Assembly: GCF_027595985.1 (NCBI RefSeq)
Contig: NC_073303.1
Coordinates: 184,121,470 to 184,185,469, forward strand
Origin: Sorex araneus
Lineage: Eukaryota; Chordata; Mammalia; Eulipotyphla; Soricidae
Direction of reading: 5' to 3'
Length of the DNA stretch: 64,000 nucleotides
The notes below the pieces were generated by a model, which made no database searches, was not told where the DNA came from, and saw nothing but the letters and a program-made list of their open reading frames with translations. A program made the position numbers and the translations under genes. Shown here piece by piece: positions 1 to 11,718 of this stretch; position 1 is the stretch's first letter, and each line of letters opens with the position of its first letter.

Positions 1-103
1 AAATGTGCATGTTTTTCTGGTACATTTCCTTACATAATGTTACACTGTGATCACCATAAGTTGAGTTTCCAATTATCAACAGCTGAACTCTTGTGTCTGT
101 TTT

Positions 104-295
104 TTTTTTTTTCTTAACTTCTTCTTTTTTCTTTTTGGGTCACACCTAGCAATGCTCAGTTGTTACTTCTGGCTCTATACACGAGAATTACTCCTTGTAG
201 TGTTCCGGGGACCATATGAGATGCTGGGAATCGAACCTGGTTCCACCAATTGCAAGGCAAATGCCCTACCCACTGTGCTATTGCTCCAGCGCTGG
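104..295 (-). mobile_element. Shrew-type SINE, poly(A)-tailed class
   Basis: The minus strand reads a tRNA-like head (right end), a body that includes the 'atggtcccc' stretch, and a 'gggtgtgaccc'-type end followed by an A-rich tail, seen here as a T tract. A perfect 16-bp target-site duplication, ctcttgtgtctgtttt, lies at 88-103 and 296-311, so both ends are defined. An A-rich tail plus TSD is the hallmark of L1-assisted retroposition. Confidence 0.93.
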
Positions 296-311
296 CTCTT
301 GTGTCTGTTTT

Positions 312-689
312 AACCAATCTTTACTCCATTTCCCCACTAATTAACTTTCTTGTTATTGTCAGAATCAAAGTTTATTTATGTTTTATTTTGCTTTTTGTTT
401 TCTGGAAATTTTAACTATCAACACTCCTCTGTTCTTTGTCTGATTAGAAGGCAGCTAATCCGGTTCTCCTTTATTCCTGCTTCCTAACTGGTCATTCCTG
501 AGATACTTACTATAATGATCCTTGTATCTGTTTTATTCTGTGTTGGTGATTGCTTTGCAGAATCCAACTAATACACTCTATATCTACTCTCCTTACCCCA
601 CTGGCCTCAATCACAAATTATTTCCAGCCATTCCTTGCACTTTAAGGTCTTTATGTCCTATTAATTTATTTTTGTCAGGATTCTTTTTC
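312..689. other. Unclassified AT-rich sequence
   Basis: I see no repeat, open frame or regulatory motif that I can support here. It lies just beyond the 3' end of the PCBP-like pseudogene, and no clear poly(A) tract marks that boundary. Confidence 0.6.
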
Positions 690-2125
690 TGCTACTAAGA
701 AAGGAATGAAAATCTTTCATTAAATATCAAGGGTGGGTGATTACGTTTGTAAAAACTGAAAATTTGCACACTATCAGGAATCACTGACTGTTCAGAAACT
801 ATGAAGATATATCATGTGCGTTGTTAAACAGCACGAGTTATGGATGAGTCTGCATTGTTCTAGGTTGTGCATGACACTCGCCTCCAAGGAAAGCTGACCT
901 TGACTAGATAGGTAGTGAGCCAGGCTAATGCTGGCAGCAGATCCAGTGATGGTAACTTTTCTCTAAGTAGATCCTTCCTCTGGATTCATAATTTTGATTT
1001 GTGCCCCAGAGATCTAAGAGATCTCATTGATTTTGGTGCCTTGATGCCCAATTAAGGCACCAAACCGTAGCACTGTAGCACTGTATCACTGTCGCCCCTG
1101 TTGTTCATCGATTTGCTCGAGCAGACACCAGTAATGTCTTCATTGTGAGACTTGTTACTGTTTTTGGCATATTGAATATGCCACAGGTAGCTTGCCAGGC
1201 TCTGCCAAGGATACTCTCAGTATACTCTCAGGATACTCTCAGTAGCTTGCCGGAATCTCTGAGAGAGTTGGGGGAATCAAACCTGGTCGGCCATGTGCAA
1301 GGCAAACAAACTCCCTACCTGCTGTGCTATCGCTCTAGCCTGATTGTACAGTCAATCAAATCATTCTGAATGCCAAATTCATGAGAAATAGTCTGAGCAG
1401 ATGCATCCAAATCTGCACAATAGCGTTTCACCTTTGGTGAGCTGTATTAAATGTGTCTGCACCCTGCGTTGCTATGCATTATGGGAAACTGAGATGGTTA
1501 CATTGCCGACTGGTGGAGCTTGGTTGAATCTGGCTGTGGAATGGCATGTTATCCTTGAATGATACAGGCCTCTAGAAGTGGTTCCTCCAGGTCATGGTTG
1601 AGGTACAAGAATGGGGTGGTGTAGGATTGTTGTGGAACCTGACCTGACCCTCTGCAAAGATGAGTGGAAAACTGGACAATTTGGGTGGGTGTGAGATGGT
1701 CACGCCCTTTGAGGGGACTCAGACAGGATCACCAACATGACTGTGCAAATACGTTTCACATACTCAATGATAAATGGAGGAATGCCAGCAGTAGTGATGA
1801 CCAGCTCAGTTGAATTGGGAGCATATTGTCCATCACTTTGACCTGGGCACTCCTATTTCCTTATTTTGCAAAGCTTTTCCCAGTGAGAGACCCACAGTGA
1901 GGAGTGGGACTCACCAGCCTCAGGTGACTATGCATCTGCCCGCAGCTGCACTATTGGTTATAGAGCTGCTAATGCTCTGTCCACTTTGTCAATGATCATA
2001 GCAAAGGCTATGAAGATGACGTAAATCGGTCCAGCCAAGTGATTTTTTTTTTTACCCCCAGGATAATTCCCTTCTGAGATGTGCCACTCCCTTCCCTCTT
2101 CCTCTTCATAGAAAAGGCCATAGGT
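690..2125 (-). pseudogene. PCBP2: Processed pseudogene of poly(rC)-binding protein 2 (PCBP2-like)
   Basis: Read on the minus strand, conceptual translation in shifting frames gives a PCBP/hnRNP-E order without introns. The end of KH1 (ISEGNYPG..., then AFAMIIDK) lies around 2000-2100. The KH2 end (AGIPPFIIEYVKRIC) lies around 1750-1810. The proline-rich linker (HAIPQPDSTKLHQ) lies near 1540. KH3 (LDASAQTISHEF, NDLID, then AQIKIMNPEEGST and VTITGSAASISLAHYL) lies at about 890-1420. LDASAQT and EGST fit PCBP2 better than PCBP1 or PCBP3 from memory. Sequence below about 890 resembles the PCBP2 3' UTR. The functional protein binds C-rich RNA through three KH domains. This copy has many stops and frameshifts, lacks the start, and is interrupted in KH3 by the SINE at 1067-1341, so it is dead. 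A retrocopied mRNA is the simplest origin. Confidence 0.87.
1067..1341 (-). mobile_element. SINE with RTE-type tail, inserted in the PCBP2 pseudogene
   Basis: The left end shows the tail repeats (minus strand, acagtgct-type). It is followed by the complement of the RTE-like 3' segment (tgttcatcgatttgctcgag) and then the gatatgcc body and the tRNA-like head at the right end. Inside the body the ggatactctcag unit is locally expanded at about 1208-1243. The element splits the KH3 region of the pseudogene, so it is younger than that retrocopy. Confidence 0.92.
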
Positions 2126-2240
2126 GGAAGATTAGCACCCTGCCCTCCCACATCCCACCTCCAAAAGTGGGCAGGGGAAGTGGAAGAGGAAGAGAGGTGG
2201 AAGAAGAAGAGAAAAAAAAGGAGGAAATATGCAGAAATAT

Positions 2241-2495
2241 GCACTGTAGCACTATCGTCCATTTGTTCATGGATTTGCTCTAGTGGCACCAGTAACATCT
2301 CCATTGTGAGAATTGTTGTTACTGTTTTTTACATATCAAATACACCACAGGTAGCTTGCCAGGCTCTGCTGTGTGGGTGGGATACTCTTGGTAGCTTGCC
2401 AGGCTTTACGAAAAGGATGGAGGAATCAAAGCCTTGTTGGGTTGGCCACGTGCAAGGCAAACACCCCACCCACTGTGCTATTGCTCCAGTCAAGA
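2241..2495 (-). mobile_element. SINE with RTE-type tail
   Basis: This is a full-length-looking copy on the minus strand. The tail (gcactgtagcac) is at the left and the tRNA-like head (ctattgctccag) at the right. A 9-bp duplication, cagaaatat, at 2232-2240 and 2496-2504 probably marks the target site. Confidence 0.92.
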
Positions 2496-2542
2496 CAGAA
2501 ATATAAATATACTAATGGGTATATCACTTGGAGTATGAGAAA

Positions 2543-2715
2543 TTTTGCTTTGTTTTGTTTGGCGGCCATACTCAGGGGTGCTGAGAGTTTTTCCCTGGCT
2601 CTGGGCTCAGGGATGTCTCCTGTCACTGCTCACTGGACCACATGGCATGACAAGGATCAAACCAGGGCTGGCTGGCCAACAAGCTCCTAACCTGGTGTAC
2701 TTTTGCTCTGGCCCC
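2543..2715 (-). mobile_element. Diverged SINE, poly(A)-tailed class
   Basis: The order T-rich tract, 'ggcggccat', 'ctcaggg', 'ggaccacatggcatgac' and 'gctctggccc' follows the poly(A)-class consensus in reverse, with many substitutions. An older copy. Confidence 0.75.
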
Positions 2716-2792
2716 AGGGCATGGATATTTTTCTCTGAATGAGTATGAATGACTTTTTGAGGAGGGGCTATTGATAAAAGAAATAGAATTTG

Positions 2793-2950
2793 CATTTGTT
2801 TGTTTGGGGGCCACACAGTATTATGCTAAGTGATTATTCCTCTCTCTGTGTCTAGGGATTACTCTGACTGACCTCATGGGGTCCCAAGGGTTGAGCCTTG
2901 TTTAGATGCATGTGAGACAAGTGTCCTGGACTGTTCTATCTCTCCAATCT
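2793..2950 (-). mobile_element. Old diverged SINE, poly(A)-tailed class
   Basis: A T-rich start, 'gggggccacac', 'gattactctg' and an end like 'ctatctctccaatc' mark a decayed reverse-strand copy directly next to another SINE. Confidence 0.65.
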
Positions 2951-4585
2951 CAAGAGTGGTTTTCTTTTAGTTTTTAAACTGTTGAAACATAATTTGAACT
3001 CGGCAAAAATCCATTGAGAGAGGAGAGACTACAAAGATGAAATCATAATACCACAGTGAGAGGTTGGCCCATGTCTACTAATCTTATGTGGACAAGTTAA
3101 AAAAGAAAAATGCAACAAGTCTATTCACATCAGTAGAATATTAATGAAGAAGGAAAAGGGAATGACAATTGAGGAAACCCTAAAGTTCTATTTGACCCAA
3201 AAAGTTCCTGGAACTGTTGTCTTTAAAGACTGAGAAATGTTCCCAGAATTCTCTAGAGGGGTTTTTGAGAGATGATCAAAGGACAATATTGTCACCTAAA
3301 TTATTGAATTTTAAAAAGACAGTATATGCGTGTAAACAAACATACATGCATTATTTATTTTATGAGGATCTTATTATATAGGGTACATGGAAATTCTGTT
3401 AGGGTTTTTAGTATGTTGACAAGACAAGGCAATACGATTAAAACAGGTAGTGGAAAAAATGTCATCAATATATAGAGCTGTGATATTATTTTGCAGAAAT
3501 TTTTTTTCATAATTTTTGAAATAAGTTCATATACAACATTAAAATGTTTGTCCATATATATAAAATAAAATATCCTGCAGACTTACATTTTTCACATATT
3601 TTAGATCTCAAGTTGGCAATTGCCCTGGGATTCCTGGAAAATCAAAGTTTAATACTCAACATCATTGATATGACCTTGTGTTCCTGATAAATGGAAGCAT
3701 TAGGGCTCTACCCAACAGGGTTGCATTTCCCACCTGCATTTTGACCAGTTTCCTTAATGACCTTGCCAGCTGATATAAATTGCTTTTGGAGGGAGCTCAG
3801 AGAAGTGTTAGAAAGCTTAAAGATTTTGCTTCAGGTTACAGTAGATGGCTTTTAATAGCAAAGAAAAAAAAGTGGCAATTTCTGACACATAAAAATACCT
3901 CTTTTGATTTTGACAGTAGATAACAAGCACTTCCCTTTTTTAATAGCAAGGAGAGGTGTTATTTATAAACTTACTAAATAAAATATGCTAACACAAATGA
4001 TATCTGTTCTTTTGTGTGTTCCTTGTGACCTCTGTCTTGTCATTCTTACTTAGACTACTTCAACGTGTTGTCTGTTAATTTAAATATAGACTCAGTTCAG
4101 TTTACTTATGTCAAAAAAATTCTCAGCTTTACATATACCTATGTAAAAATATCACTTCTTTCTGTGAACATCATCAAAGGCAAAAAATTAAGTTCATTTT
4201 TTCTTAGATTTATAAATATACAAAATTCTATGATATTGCAAAGATATCCCATATTTTGTTGGGTAGTCTATTACCTTAAGTTTGAAAATATATAGTCAAT
4301 TAAGTGAAAAAAATAAAAACATCCTCAGAAACAAAATGAAGTTCATTTGGAATTAACATCTTATGTTAATAACTGTATTTTATATTCACCAGAGCTAACA
4401 TAATTAGCACAATCTGAAGCTGCTTCAGGTTTGTTTAATGTAGGACTGCATGAATTAATAAATATACACACTAAAGACATAAAATAATGCATAATTTTGT
4501 AAGTGTAGACTTCTCAGACATGTACACACACAAACCACTCATGCGAGGACTATTAATGTACTTGACAATGTGTGTCTTAGAGTTT
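2951..4585. other. Unclassified AT-rich sequence
   Basis: No repeat family, coding signal or structured element that I can support. Reading frames here are short, AT-rich and without recognisable domains. Confidence 0.55.
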
Positions 4586-4819
4586 TTCTGGTCTACACTG
4601 GGCGTTTGCCTTGCACTCGGCTGACCTGGGTTTCATTTCTCCATCCCTGTCGGAGAGCCCAGCAAGCTACCGAGAGTATCCAGCTTGCACGTCAGATCCT
4701 GGAAAGCTATTGAGAGCAAGCTACCCATGGCGTATTTGATATGCCAAAAACAGTTAACAACAAGTCTTACAATGGAGACATTACTGGTGCCTGCTCAAGA
4801 CACAGAGTGCTATACAGAC
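4586..4819 (+). mobile_element. SINE with RTE-type tail
   Basis: The plus strand carries the lower half of the tRNA-like head (gggcgtttgccttgcac), the 'agcaagctaccgagagtatcc' type body, 'gatatgccaaaaacag', and 'ggagacattactggtgcctgctc', followed by a decayed tail. The first part of the head is eroded. Confidence 0.88.
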
Positions 4820-6588
4820 ATTATTTGCTTAATAAGCATACATACTCCAGATATCATATATACTCTCTGATATGCTTTTTTTATTTTTAAATACTTTCTA
4901 TATTTGAAAATGTCTGTTTTTACCACACTTACTTGCCAATATATTAATAATTTCTTACCCTTACTCTATCAATATTTAATCTCAAGAAAACTAAAGATGT
5001 GAAAACAAAAGCAACAGACTATAGTACTTAACTTGGATAACTGTGCATTTGTATTTAAAACAATTGGAAGAGCGAGCTAAAATATACAAAAACTATACTA
5101 ACATTCACACATGCAACAATCAGACTATTAAGAATCATTTGGGAAACATCAGGAGTAATTTTAAGTTGAAGAAAACAGTTGCAACAACAAATTGCTTTTG
5201 GGAGCAGTTCAGGAAAATTTACCTTATTCTAGTCTAACATGTCATCTGGCAAAATGCTTCCCTTTGGAATTTCCTGGCACACTTTTATTTCATGCTGATT
5301 CTGTAAGGATATTCTAACACTCAACTCAAACAAGTTTGGAACATATAATTATGTTGAATTTTTTTTCTATCCAAAGCATACAAAGTATCACTAAGGAACA
5401 TCAAGTTGAGGCATCAATATAAAATTCTGTTCACTCAAACTCCAATTGGTCGATACATTCATTTCTGTTTCTAGACCTAAACAGACTGAGACTTTTGCAG
5501 TAAAAATTCAATTTTACCTATCAATCATTGTGGCAAAGGCTATGACCAAAATTATGGCTCCAGAAACCACTTTCAATGTAAGTCAAATATTTGGTTGCTA
5601 TGACTAAGATATAATATAGCTAGAAAATTATAAATGGCTTTTGTTTGTATGATGCATGAACAGGTAGGCAGTATCATAAAACTGTCTATGTCAGATGTTT
5701 ATATATTTCTGTTTCTACAAACATTAATTCACACTTCCTCAAAAAGTTTTGCTAACAGAAAAATAACTGATGAAAGGACTGATTTTGTCATAACTTTTTT
5801 CCTTACCCCTTCTGTTAGAACACAAATGTGGGTTGATATTTCTACCTTTTCCAAACCTGTGATTTGTGTAAAAATACTTGCAAAAGATAGACCAAACATT
5901 ATAAGGAAGATGCCTTAATGAATTGGAGCATAATTTTGATAGATAATTTATACCAAATCGTTTGATATTCACGTACAAATTTTATTATTAAATTACACTA
6001 TAAGTAAGTCAAAGTATGTATTGGGAAGGGTGTTTTCAAGACTGCTGGAGATCATTTATCTTATTTTATAGTTTCACAGAAATGCAACCTTACTCATTAG
6101 GTGTAACCTACTTCAGAAACATGGTCTAGATTAATATTTCAAAATTAATATTTCAACATATTGAACTATAAACCTGCATTCTTATCATTCTTCTGTCCTT
6201 TACATCAAGATTCCTTTCCAATGAGAGCTTGGTTTTGCAATGATCACTTCAACAAAATTGCATGAAAAAAAAATGTGTATTTTTCATGCTATATTGACTC
6301 AGGATCAAAACACTTCCATCTAACCATGCCATTAAAAAATCAATTCACTTGCCAATATTTGGCCAATTTTTGATCATTCTTCAGCAATGATGAGACAGAT
6401 ATTTCTAACTCCATTTAGTCAGAGAAAAAAAGTTCAATAATAATAATAATGTTGTATAGAGGGGTGTCAGAGCTGTTGCCATTGATATATTTATATGGCA
6501 ATATCAAAAGAACCATATGTTCCTCTTTGTCAGTGATCAGACCAATTCTTCCCAGTTTAGTACTTCTTGTATCTTCACTAAAAAGAAA
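4820..6588. other. Unclassified AT-rich sequence
   Basis: No supported repeat or gene. A short (AAT)n run lies near 6438-6450. Reading frames of up to 94 codons here look like chance frames in AT-rich DNA. Confidence 0.5.
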
Positions 6589-7020
6589 TTATGAAGGGGC
6601 CACGCATGTTGGTTCTCTCTCTCTCTCTCCTGCCGCCTGCATTCGGTAGTCTCATACCACTTCCCGCACCCAGGGGAGGTAGATGGTGATAGGCAGGTGA
6701 AGGAAGGAACGAGTACCAGACTTGTTGGAGTCAGTTGCAGTTTATCCTATTTCCATTTTCATTCCCCTTTGATTCTCCTCCTGCTTCTTTCTCTCACCTC
6801 TGGATTCCCCACCTCACTCTTACAGCCTAATTAAATCTCAAATCATGAGCAGTTGGGACTTACACATAGGTGTGGTCACAATCAATAGGGGTAAAGTCTT
6901 TCCCTCAGGGGATGTTTCTTCTAGGACAGGTACTCATTCAGCAGGACCACTCCCAAGACTGAAATTCCAACTATGGGTGTATTCCTTTTCTCCTTAGTCC
7001 AACTAGCATATAAACATTCA
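6589..7020. other. GC-richer unidentified segment
   Basis: This stretch contrasts with its AT-rich surroundings. It has a (CT)n run at about 6616-6630, pyrimidine-rich blocks and few homopolymers. It could be a remnant of an LTR or other old transposon, or a retained non-coding element. I recognise no coding frame or defined termini. Confidence 0.4.
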
Positions 7021-7087
7021 CAATAATAATCATTTTGTATAGATAAGTAAGAGCTACATTAAGCTTATAGAATTGCATTCTAGTGTC

Positions 7088-7333
7088 AGGCTGGAGCTAT
7101 AGCACAGTGGGTAGGGCATTTACCTTACACATGGTTGACCCGGGTTTGATTCCTCCATCCCTCTCGGAAAGCCTGGCAAGCTACTGAGAGTATCCCGCCT
7201 GCACAGCAGAGCCTGGCAAGCTACCTGTGGCCTATTGATTTGCTAAAATCAATAACAAGTCTCACAATGGAGACATTACTGGTGCCTGCTCGAGTGAATC
7301 GATGAACAACAGGAGGACAGTGCTACAGTGCTG
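7088..7333 (+). mobile_element. SINE with RTE-type tail
   Basis: A full plus-strand copy: head with box-A-like tagcacagtgg and box-B-like ggtttgattcc, RTE-like body, RTE-like 3' segment (cctgctcgagtgaatcgatg) and tail gtgctacagtgct. Confidence 0.94.
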
Positions 7334-8509
7334 CATTATTTTTCTATTCTGTTATAATATAGTTGTACTTTTCACTTCTTTATACTTATGAAAATAATTA
7401 CATTGGATTGTACCTAAATAAGGTATGTACAAATTGCGGTAAGTCCACTTCAAATATATATGTGACTACACATAAAATGTAAAGCATTCACATCAAGAGA
7501 AGTTTATTGAGTACTTAATATTTCTAGGAACTTTTTGATTTGAAGAAGATGTTAAGCGGACCCTACCTTCTAGAAAAAGAGAAGCAGTGACTTACTGTAA
7601 TGGTGAAACATCAAGTCACATCTTAGGGTAGAAGAAAGGATAAGCTACACCTGCTTTCCTGAAGAAATGCTATTTCAGATGGCATCTCCAGGATAGGAAG
7701 TAACTTACAACAACTAAATGAGAAACTTGAAGAACTGAGAATAACATAAGAGAGGGTAGTAGGAAACTTTGTAGCTAAATTGAGAGCATACAATAGAATA
7801 AGAACAAAGTTTAACTTGCTCAAAAAGAAATAAAAAGAAAATGCAAGTTTTAGCATAGGATGCTGGCTTCTCATCAAAGCATGCTTATTTCTCTCCAAAG
7901 ACATACATTATGATTATATACCCAATCTGCCTTATAATTTATGTGTGGTCATGTCATCCAGTACTATCTAGTGGAAATTGAAATGGATTCCCAAATCACT
8001 CATTGTATAGAATGTATACAAATTTTCTAAGCTAGATTCTGACTTTTGATTATCTCCCATTTTCCCCCATTTTATAGGAAGGTTTTTATAAATATGAATA
8101 TTGGGATTAAAAATTCAAATGGCTACAGTTATTCTCTATTGCACCCCATTTTTAAGGCTACTTGAAGTTTACAATGTCTGTATTTCAAAATTAATTTACA
8201 CTTTCTACTCATAATACTGGTGTTAATTTATTAGAAATCTATCTTTCTTATTAGATCATAAACTCTGTGGGAAGATATTGTGACTTTTTCTTGATTATTT
8301 TATACCATTTAATTTTCTTCTACCTAGTGAGTGGTATACATATATCTATAGATATTTCATTATTCTAAACTATTTAATAAACTAGCCAATTGAAAATATT
8401 ATTGCTCATAAGATTATGTGAAACTTTACATATTCACTTAGATACTTACCTTTAGTTTCATACTTAAATCTTTATTTAAATAGGTGCGCTATATGTATTT
8501 AATAGGTAG
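7334..8509. other. Unclassified AT-rich sequence
   Basis: No supported gene or repeat. The 93-codon minus frame at about 7623-7904 is low-complexity (Phe/Leu/Ser-rich) and unsupported. Confidence 0.5.
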
Positions 8510-8881
8510 ATATCACTATATCACTGCATCACTGTCATCCTGTTTTTCATGGATTTTCTCAAGCAGGCACCAGTAATGTCTCCATTCGTCCTAGCCCTGA
8601 GATTTTAGCAGCCTCTCTTTACTTGTCCTTCCTAACGGTGCCGGATTGGAGGCTCTTTCAGGGTCAACGGAATGAGACCCATCTTTGTTACTGTTTTTGG
8701 CATACCAAATGTGCCACGGGGAGCTTGCCAGGCTTTGCTGTGCAGGCAGGATACTCTCGGTAGCTTGTCGAGTTTTCTGAGAGGAAGAACTAGATAGTAA
8801 GAGGTCACTCGGCCAAGAATGTGGCCACATTCTTCCTGGAGCATTGTTTTATAGTCTCTGGATCTTGGCTGTTGATTGGAT
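8510..8881 (-). mobile_element. RTE LINE internal-deletion derivative (5'UTR joined to 3' end)
   Basis: Read on the minus strand, this starts with a segment also present at about 40590-40625 (ccaagatccagagact, then tctcagaaaactcg). It continues through 'gatgggtctcattcc', 'ctgaaagagcctcc' and 'agagaggctgctaaaatctc', also seen in the RTE 5' region at 14640-14760. It then jumps at 'ggacgaatgg' to the RTE 3' end and finishes in atagtgata-type tail repeats. No tRNA-like head is present, so it is not an ordinary SINE but a non-autonomous RTE derivative. Confidence 0.8.
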
Positions 8882-8887
8882 ATAATT

Positions 8888-8950
8888 AGATACATATTTA
8901 TTTAGATACATATTTATTTAGATACATTTTATTTAGACACATATTTATTT
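8888..8950. repeat. Four-copy 15-16 bp minisatellite
   Basis: The unit agatacatatttattt is repeated four times with small changes (one copy is 15 bp, one has agacac). It abuts the start of the RTE derivative. Confidence 0.85.
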
Positions 8951-9351
8951 AAATATATTATTTAAATATGTAGTTTAGAAGCAGTACATATGCCATTTTG
9001 AAAAATATCCTGAAACAGTTTTAATTGTACATAAAATTATTTTCCCTTGAAGTTTATTATTCTCTTACTGGCACAATTATTCCAAAATGTTAATCAAAAG
9101 CAGATTACGATTAACCAGGAATCTACACAAAGTTGTGTGTGTAGAATATAAGAAAATAGTTGAAGTATGAAACAAAAATTAAACTAAATTCTGGGTAAGA
9201 ACAATCGGTAATTCATTAAACTTTGCTGTCATTTAGTATCTATGTTTATGAAATACTCAGCTGGGTTCTGCTATATTTGTAATGTATTTGATAAAATAAT
9301 ACTCTGAAATTGTTTCATAAACCTAAAAATATTATTCAAATACCTTATCAT

Positions 9352-9602
9352 TGGACTGGTGCGATAGCACAGTGGGTAGGCATTTGCCTTGCATGCATCT
9401 GACCAGGTTTTGATTCCTCCATCCCTCTCAGAGAGCCTGGCAAGCTACAGAGAGCATCCCACCCACACAGCAGAGCCTGGCAAGCTACCCGTGGCGTATT
9501 CGATATGCCAAAAACAGTAACAACAACAAGTCTCACAATGGAGATGTTACTGGTGCCCCCTTGTGCAAATTGATAAGCAAAGGGAAAACAGTGCTACAGT
9601 GC
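9352..9602 (+). mobile_element. SINE with RTE-type tail
   Basis: A complete plus-strand copy with head, RTE-like body (gtggcgtattcgatatgcc) and tail acagtgctacagtgc. The 9-bp target duplication taccttatc is at 9342-9350 (approximate) and 9603-9611. Confidence 0.94.
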
Positions 9603-11718
9603 TACCTTATCGTTAATTATATTTAGGCATGCAAAAAGTTTTGTGATATTATTTTTAAATCAGCTTTTGTTCTTAAAAGTAAGTCTAAGAGGGAAAATAC
9701 TCAGATCATTAATTAAAATCTGAATTAATATAACAATCAATTGTGTTGAATGAAATCTTTTATTAGTCCTTTTTTAAAAAATTGCATTTTAGACTTTTGT
9801 TTCCTCTTGTTATAGTCTTACACAGTCTCATATATTTTTCCCTTAGACCTAACATCTAATTGTCATTTTTATTCTCTACTTTATAATACCTGTCATTGGA
9901 TAATGGAAGAATCAATCAAATGCTTTCTTTCCCCCCTTCATGTCCCTGCAGCAACAGAACTTTATTATTTTTACTCCAGTGACACTGAGAAGCTTGAATC
10001 AATATTGACAAAACATCAGGCCTTTTTGAAAAACCTAGCTATGATAGTACTCAAAGCTTAACCATTTCAGATCTTTTATGGACAGGGAAACTCAAAATTT
10101 ATTTTCCTCACAAACACATGAAATTTAATCCTTTGGAAGATCGTTCATTTGTATTTGAAATGCTGTCATGATAATTGACTTCTAAGGCTTGAATTTTTCT
10201 CCATATATGAGAGAAAACCAAAACCTAAGTAAGGAAAATTTATATAATTATGTTTTGAAGATCTCTATTTCTTGTAAAGGGAAAACAGAGTGTAGGAGCA
10301 ATATGATATTGTTCCTTCTAGTGATAGAAAAATTGAGCTCCTAATTGAAATACTAGAAAAAAAATCCTTGCAGATAAATGTATACTTAAACAATTCAATA
10401 AGTAGTTTAAATAAATAATAAATAAATACTTTGTTTTGGTTTATCATAGATTTGATCATTAGAAAAGTATTTCATATAGTCATATCAAACTCTTCCTATT
10501 GATATAGTTCTAATATTATTCTTCCTGTTATAAACGTTTAAGTAATATGACAGATAATTAAATGCCCTCTCTTATGTAGACCTTGCATTGTTTATTGTAG
10601 AATATCATGTATAGGTTTCTATATATTTTTCTATAATTTCAATAGAATTCCTCAATTTTCTGCTTTGGGGTAGGTGGATATGATGTAGGCAGGTAGACAG
10701 GTAAGGGCCCTCATGGGAATGGAATTCTTAGGGAGTAGTAAAGCTAATTAGTCCTAAGGCCATTAGAATCCACTTGTGAGCACAGGAACTAAGGCCTGAT
10801 AAGAGTATTAGAGTATTCTATCTATATTAATTTCTGTAGAAATAAACTAGACATCCTCCTCTCAAAATGAATTCACTGAAATAAATTTGCATCTATACCA
10901 TTATTAGCTTGAATTTTGCTTAGGAGAAACTTTGCATAAAAAATAAGCAAAACAATTCAATCACATGGTATGATAAGTTTCTACAATTCATATTATTTTG
11001 AACTCAGTTTATAATATTTACGCAACAGAAAGTGTGTGGAAGTAAAATGGATCAGAGGTTATTTTTTTTCAAAAAGCTCAATAGTACTAGAAAATAATAA
11101 ATGTATAAAACCTCCATACTCCATCTAGAACAATGAAACTTTCTGAATGGAAAAACAGATTTATGTTTTTAAAATTAATAAAAGGCAAAAACTAAGTTTT
11201 CACAGTTTTCATATACCTGAACTATGGGTAGAAAATGTTTATAAAAATATGGAATATTTAATCAAATCTACTGTGATTATCAGTAGCATATATCTTTTTG
11301 GAAACAGATAATATTTTGAAATCATGATTGATTTATGAAAACCATAGAAATAAAATAACATGTTGGACTTTGTTGTCAAGCAGTTCATTTAGGAAAACAA
11401 TAATTTCATGAGGAATTACAATTTATGAAATTGAGAATGTTTAAAAAATATACATGAAATCAATAATTATGTTGAATATAAAATGGATATCTTTAAGGAT
11501 TTGCTTTTGCATTTAATTCCTGCTCTTCTAGTGCACTTTCTTTATGTTCATCTTCTGACCTGATTAGCATCATTGTAATGACATTTATTTTAAAATGAAA
11601 CAAAAAAAACCCATAAACTTTGTTTTTGAAGCACAAGATGGGGCGATAATTTATTATTAATATTAATATAATTTCATAATTAAACTCCTAAACAAAGATT
11701 GTTTTAACAGTAAACTCT
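9603..11718. other. Unclassified AT-rich sequence
   Basis: No supported gene or repeat. A slightly GC-richer patch at about 10670-10860 has no recognisable ends or frame. Confidence 0.5.

Noticed and set aside
1036-1062. 8-bp hairpin ggtgcctt/aaggcacc as a regulatory structure
   Set aside because: It falls within the KH3-coding part of the PCBP2-like pseudogene and follows from that sequence.
2160-2230. Purine-rich tract as a coding exon (141-codon plus frame)
   Set aside because: The frame is antisense to the pseudogene and crosses into a SINE; the tract is low complexity.
7088-7160. tRNA gene (box A and box B like motifs)
   Set aside because: The motifs belong to SINE heads repeated across the window; no cloverleaf or proper 3' end is present.
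8888-8950. CRISPR-like array
   Set aside because: Four contiguous 15-16 bp units without spacers; a minisatellite in mammalian DNA.
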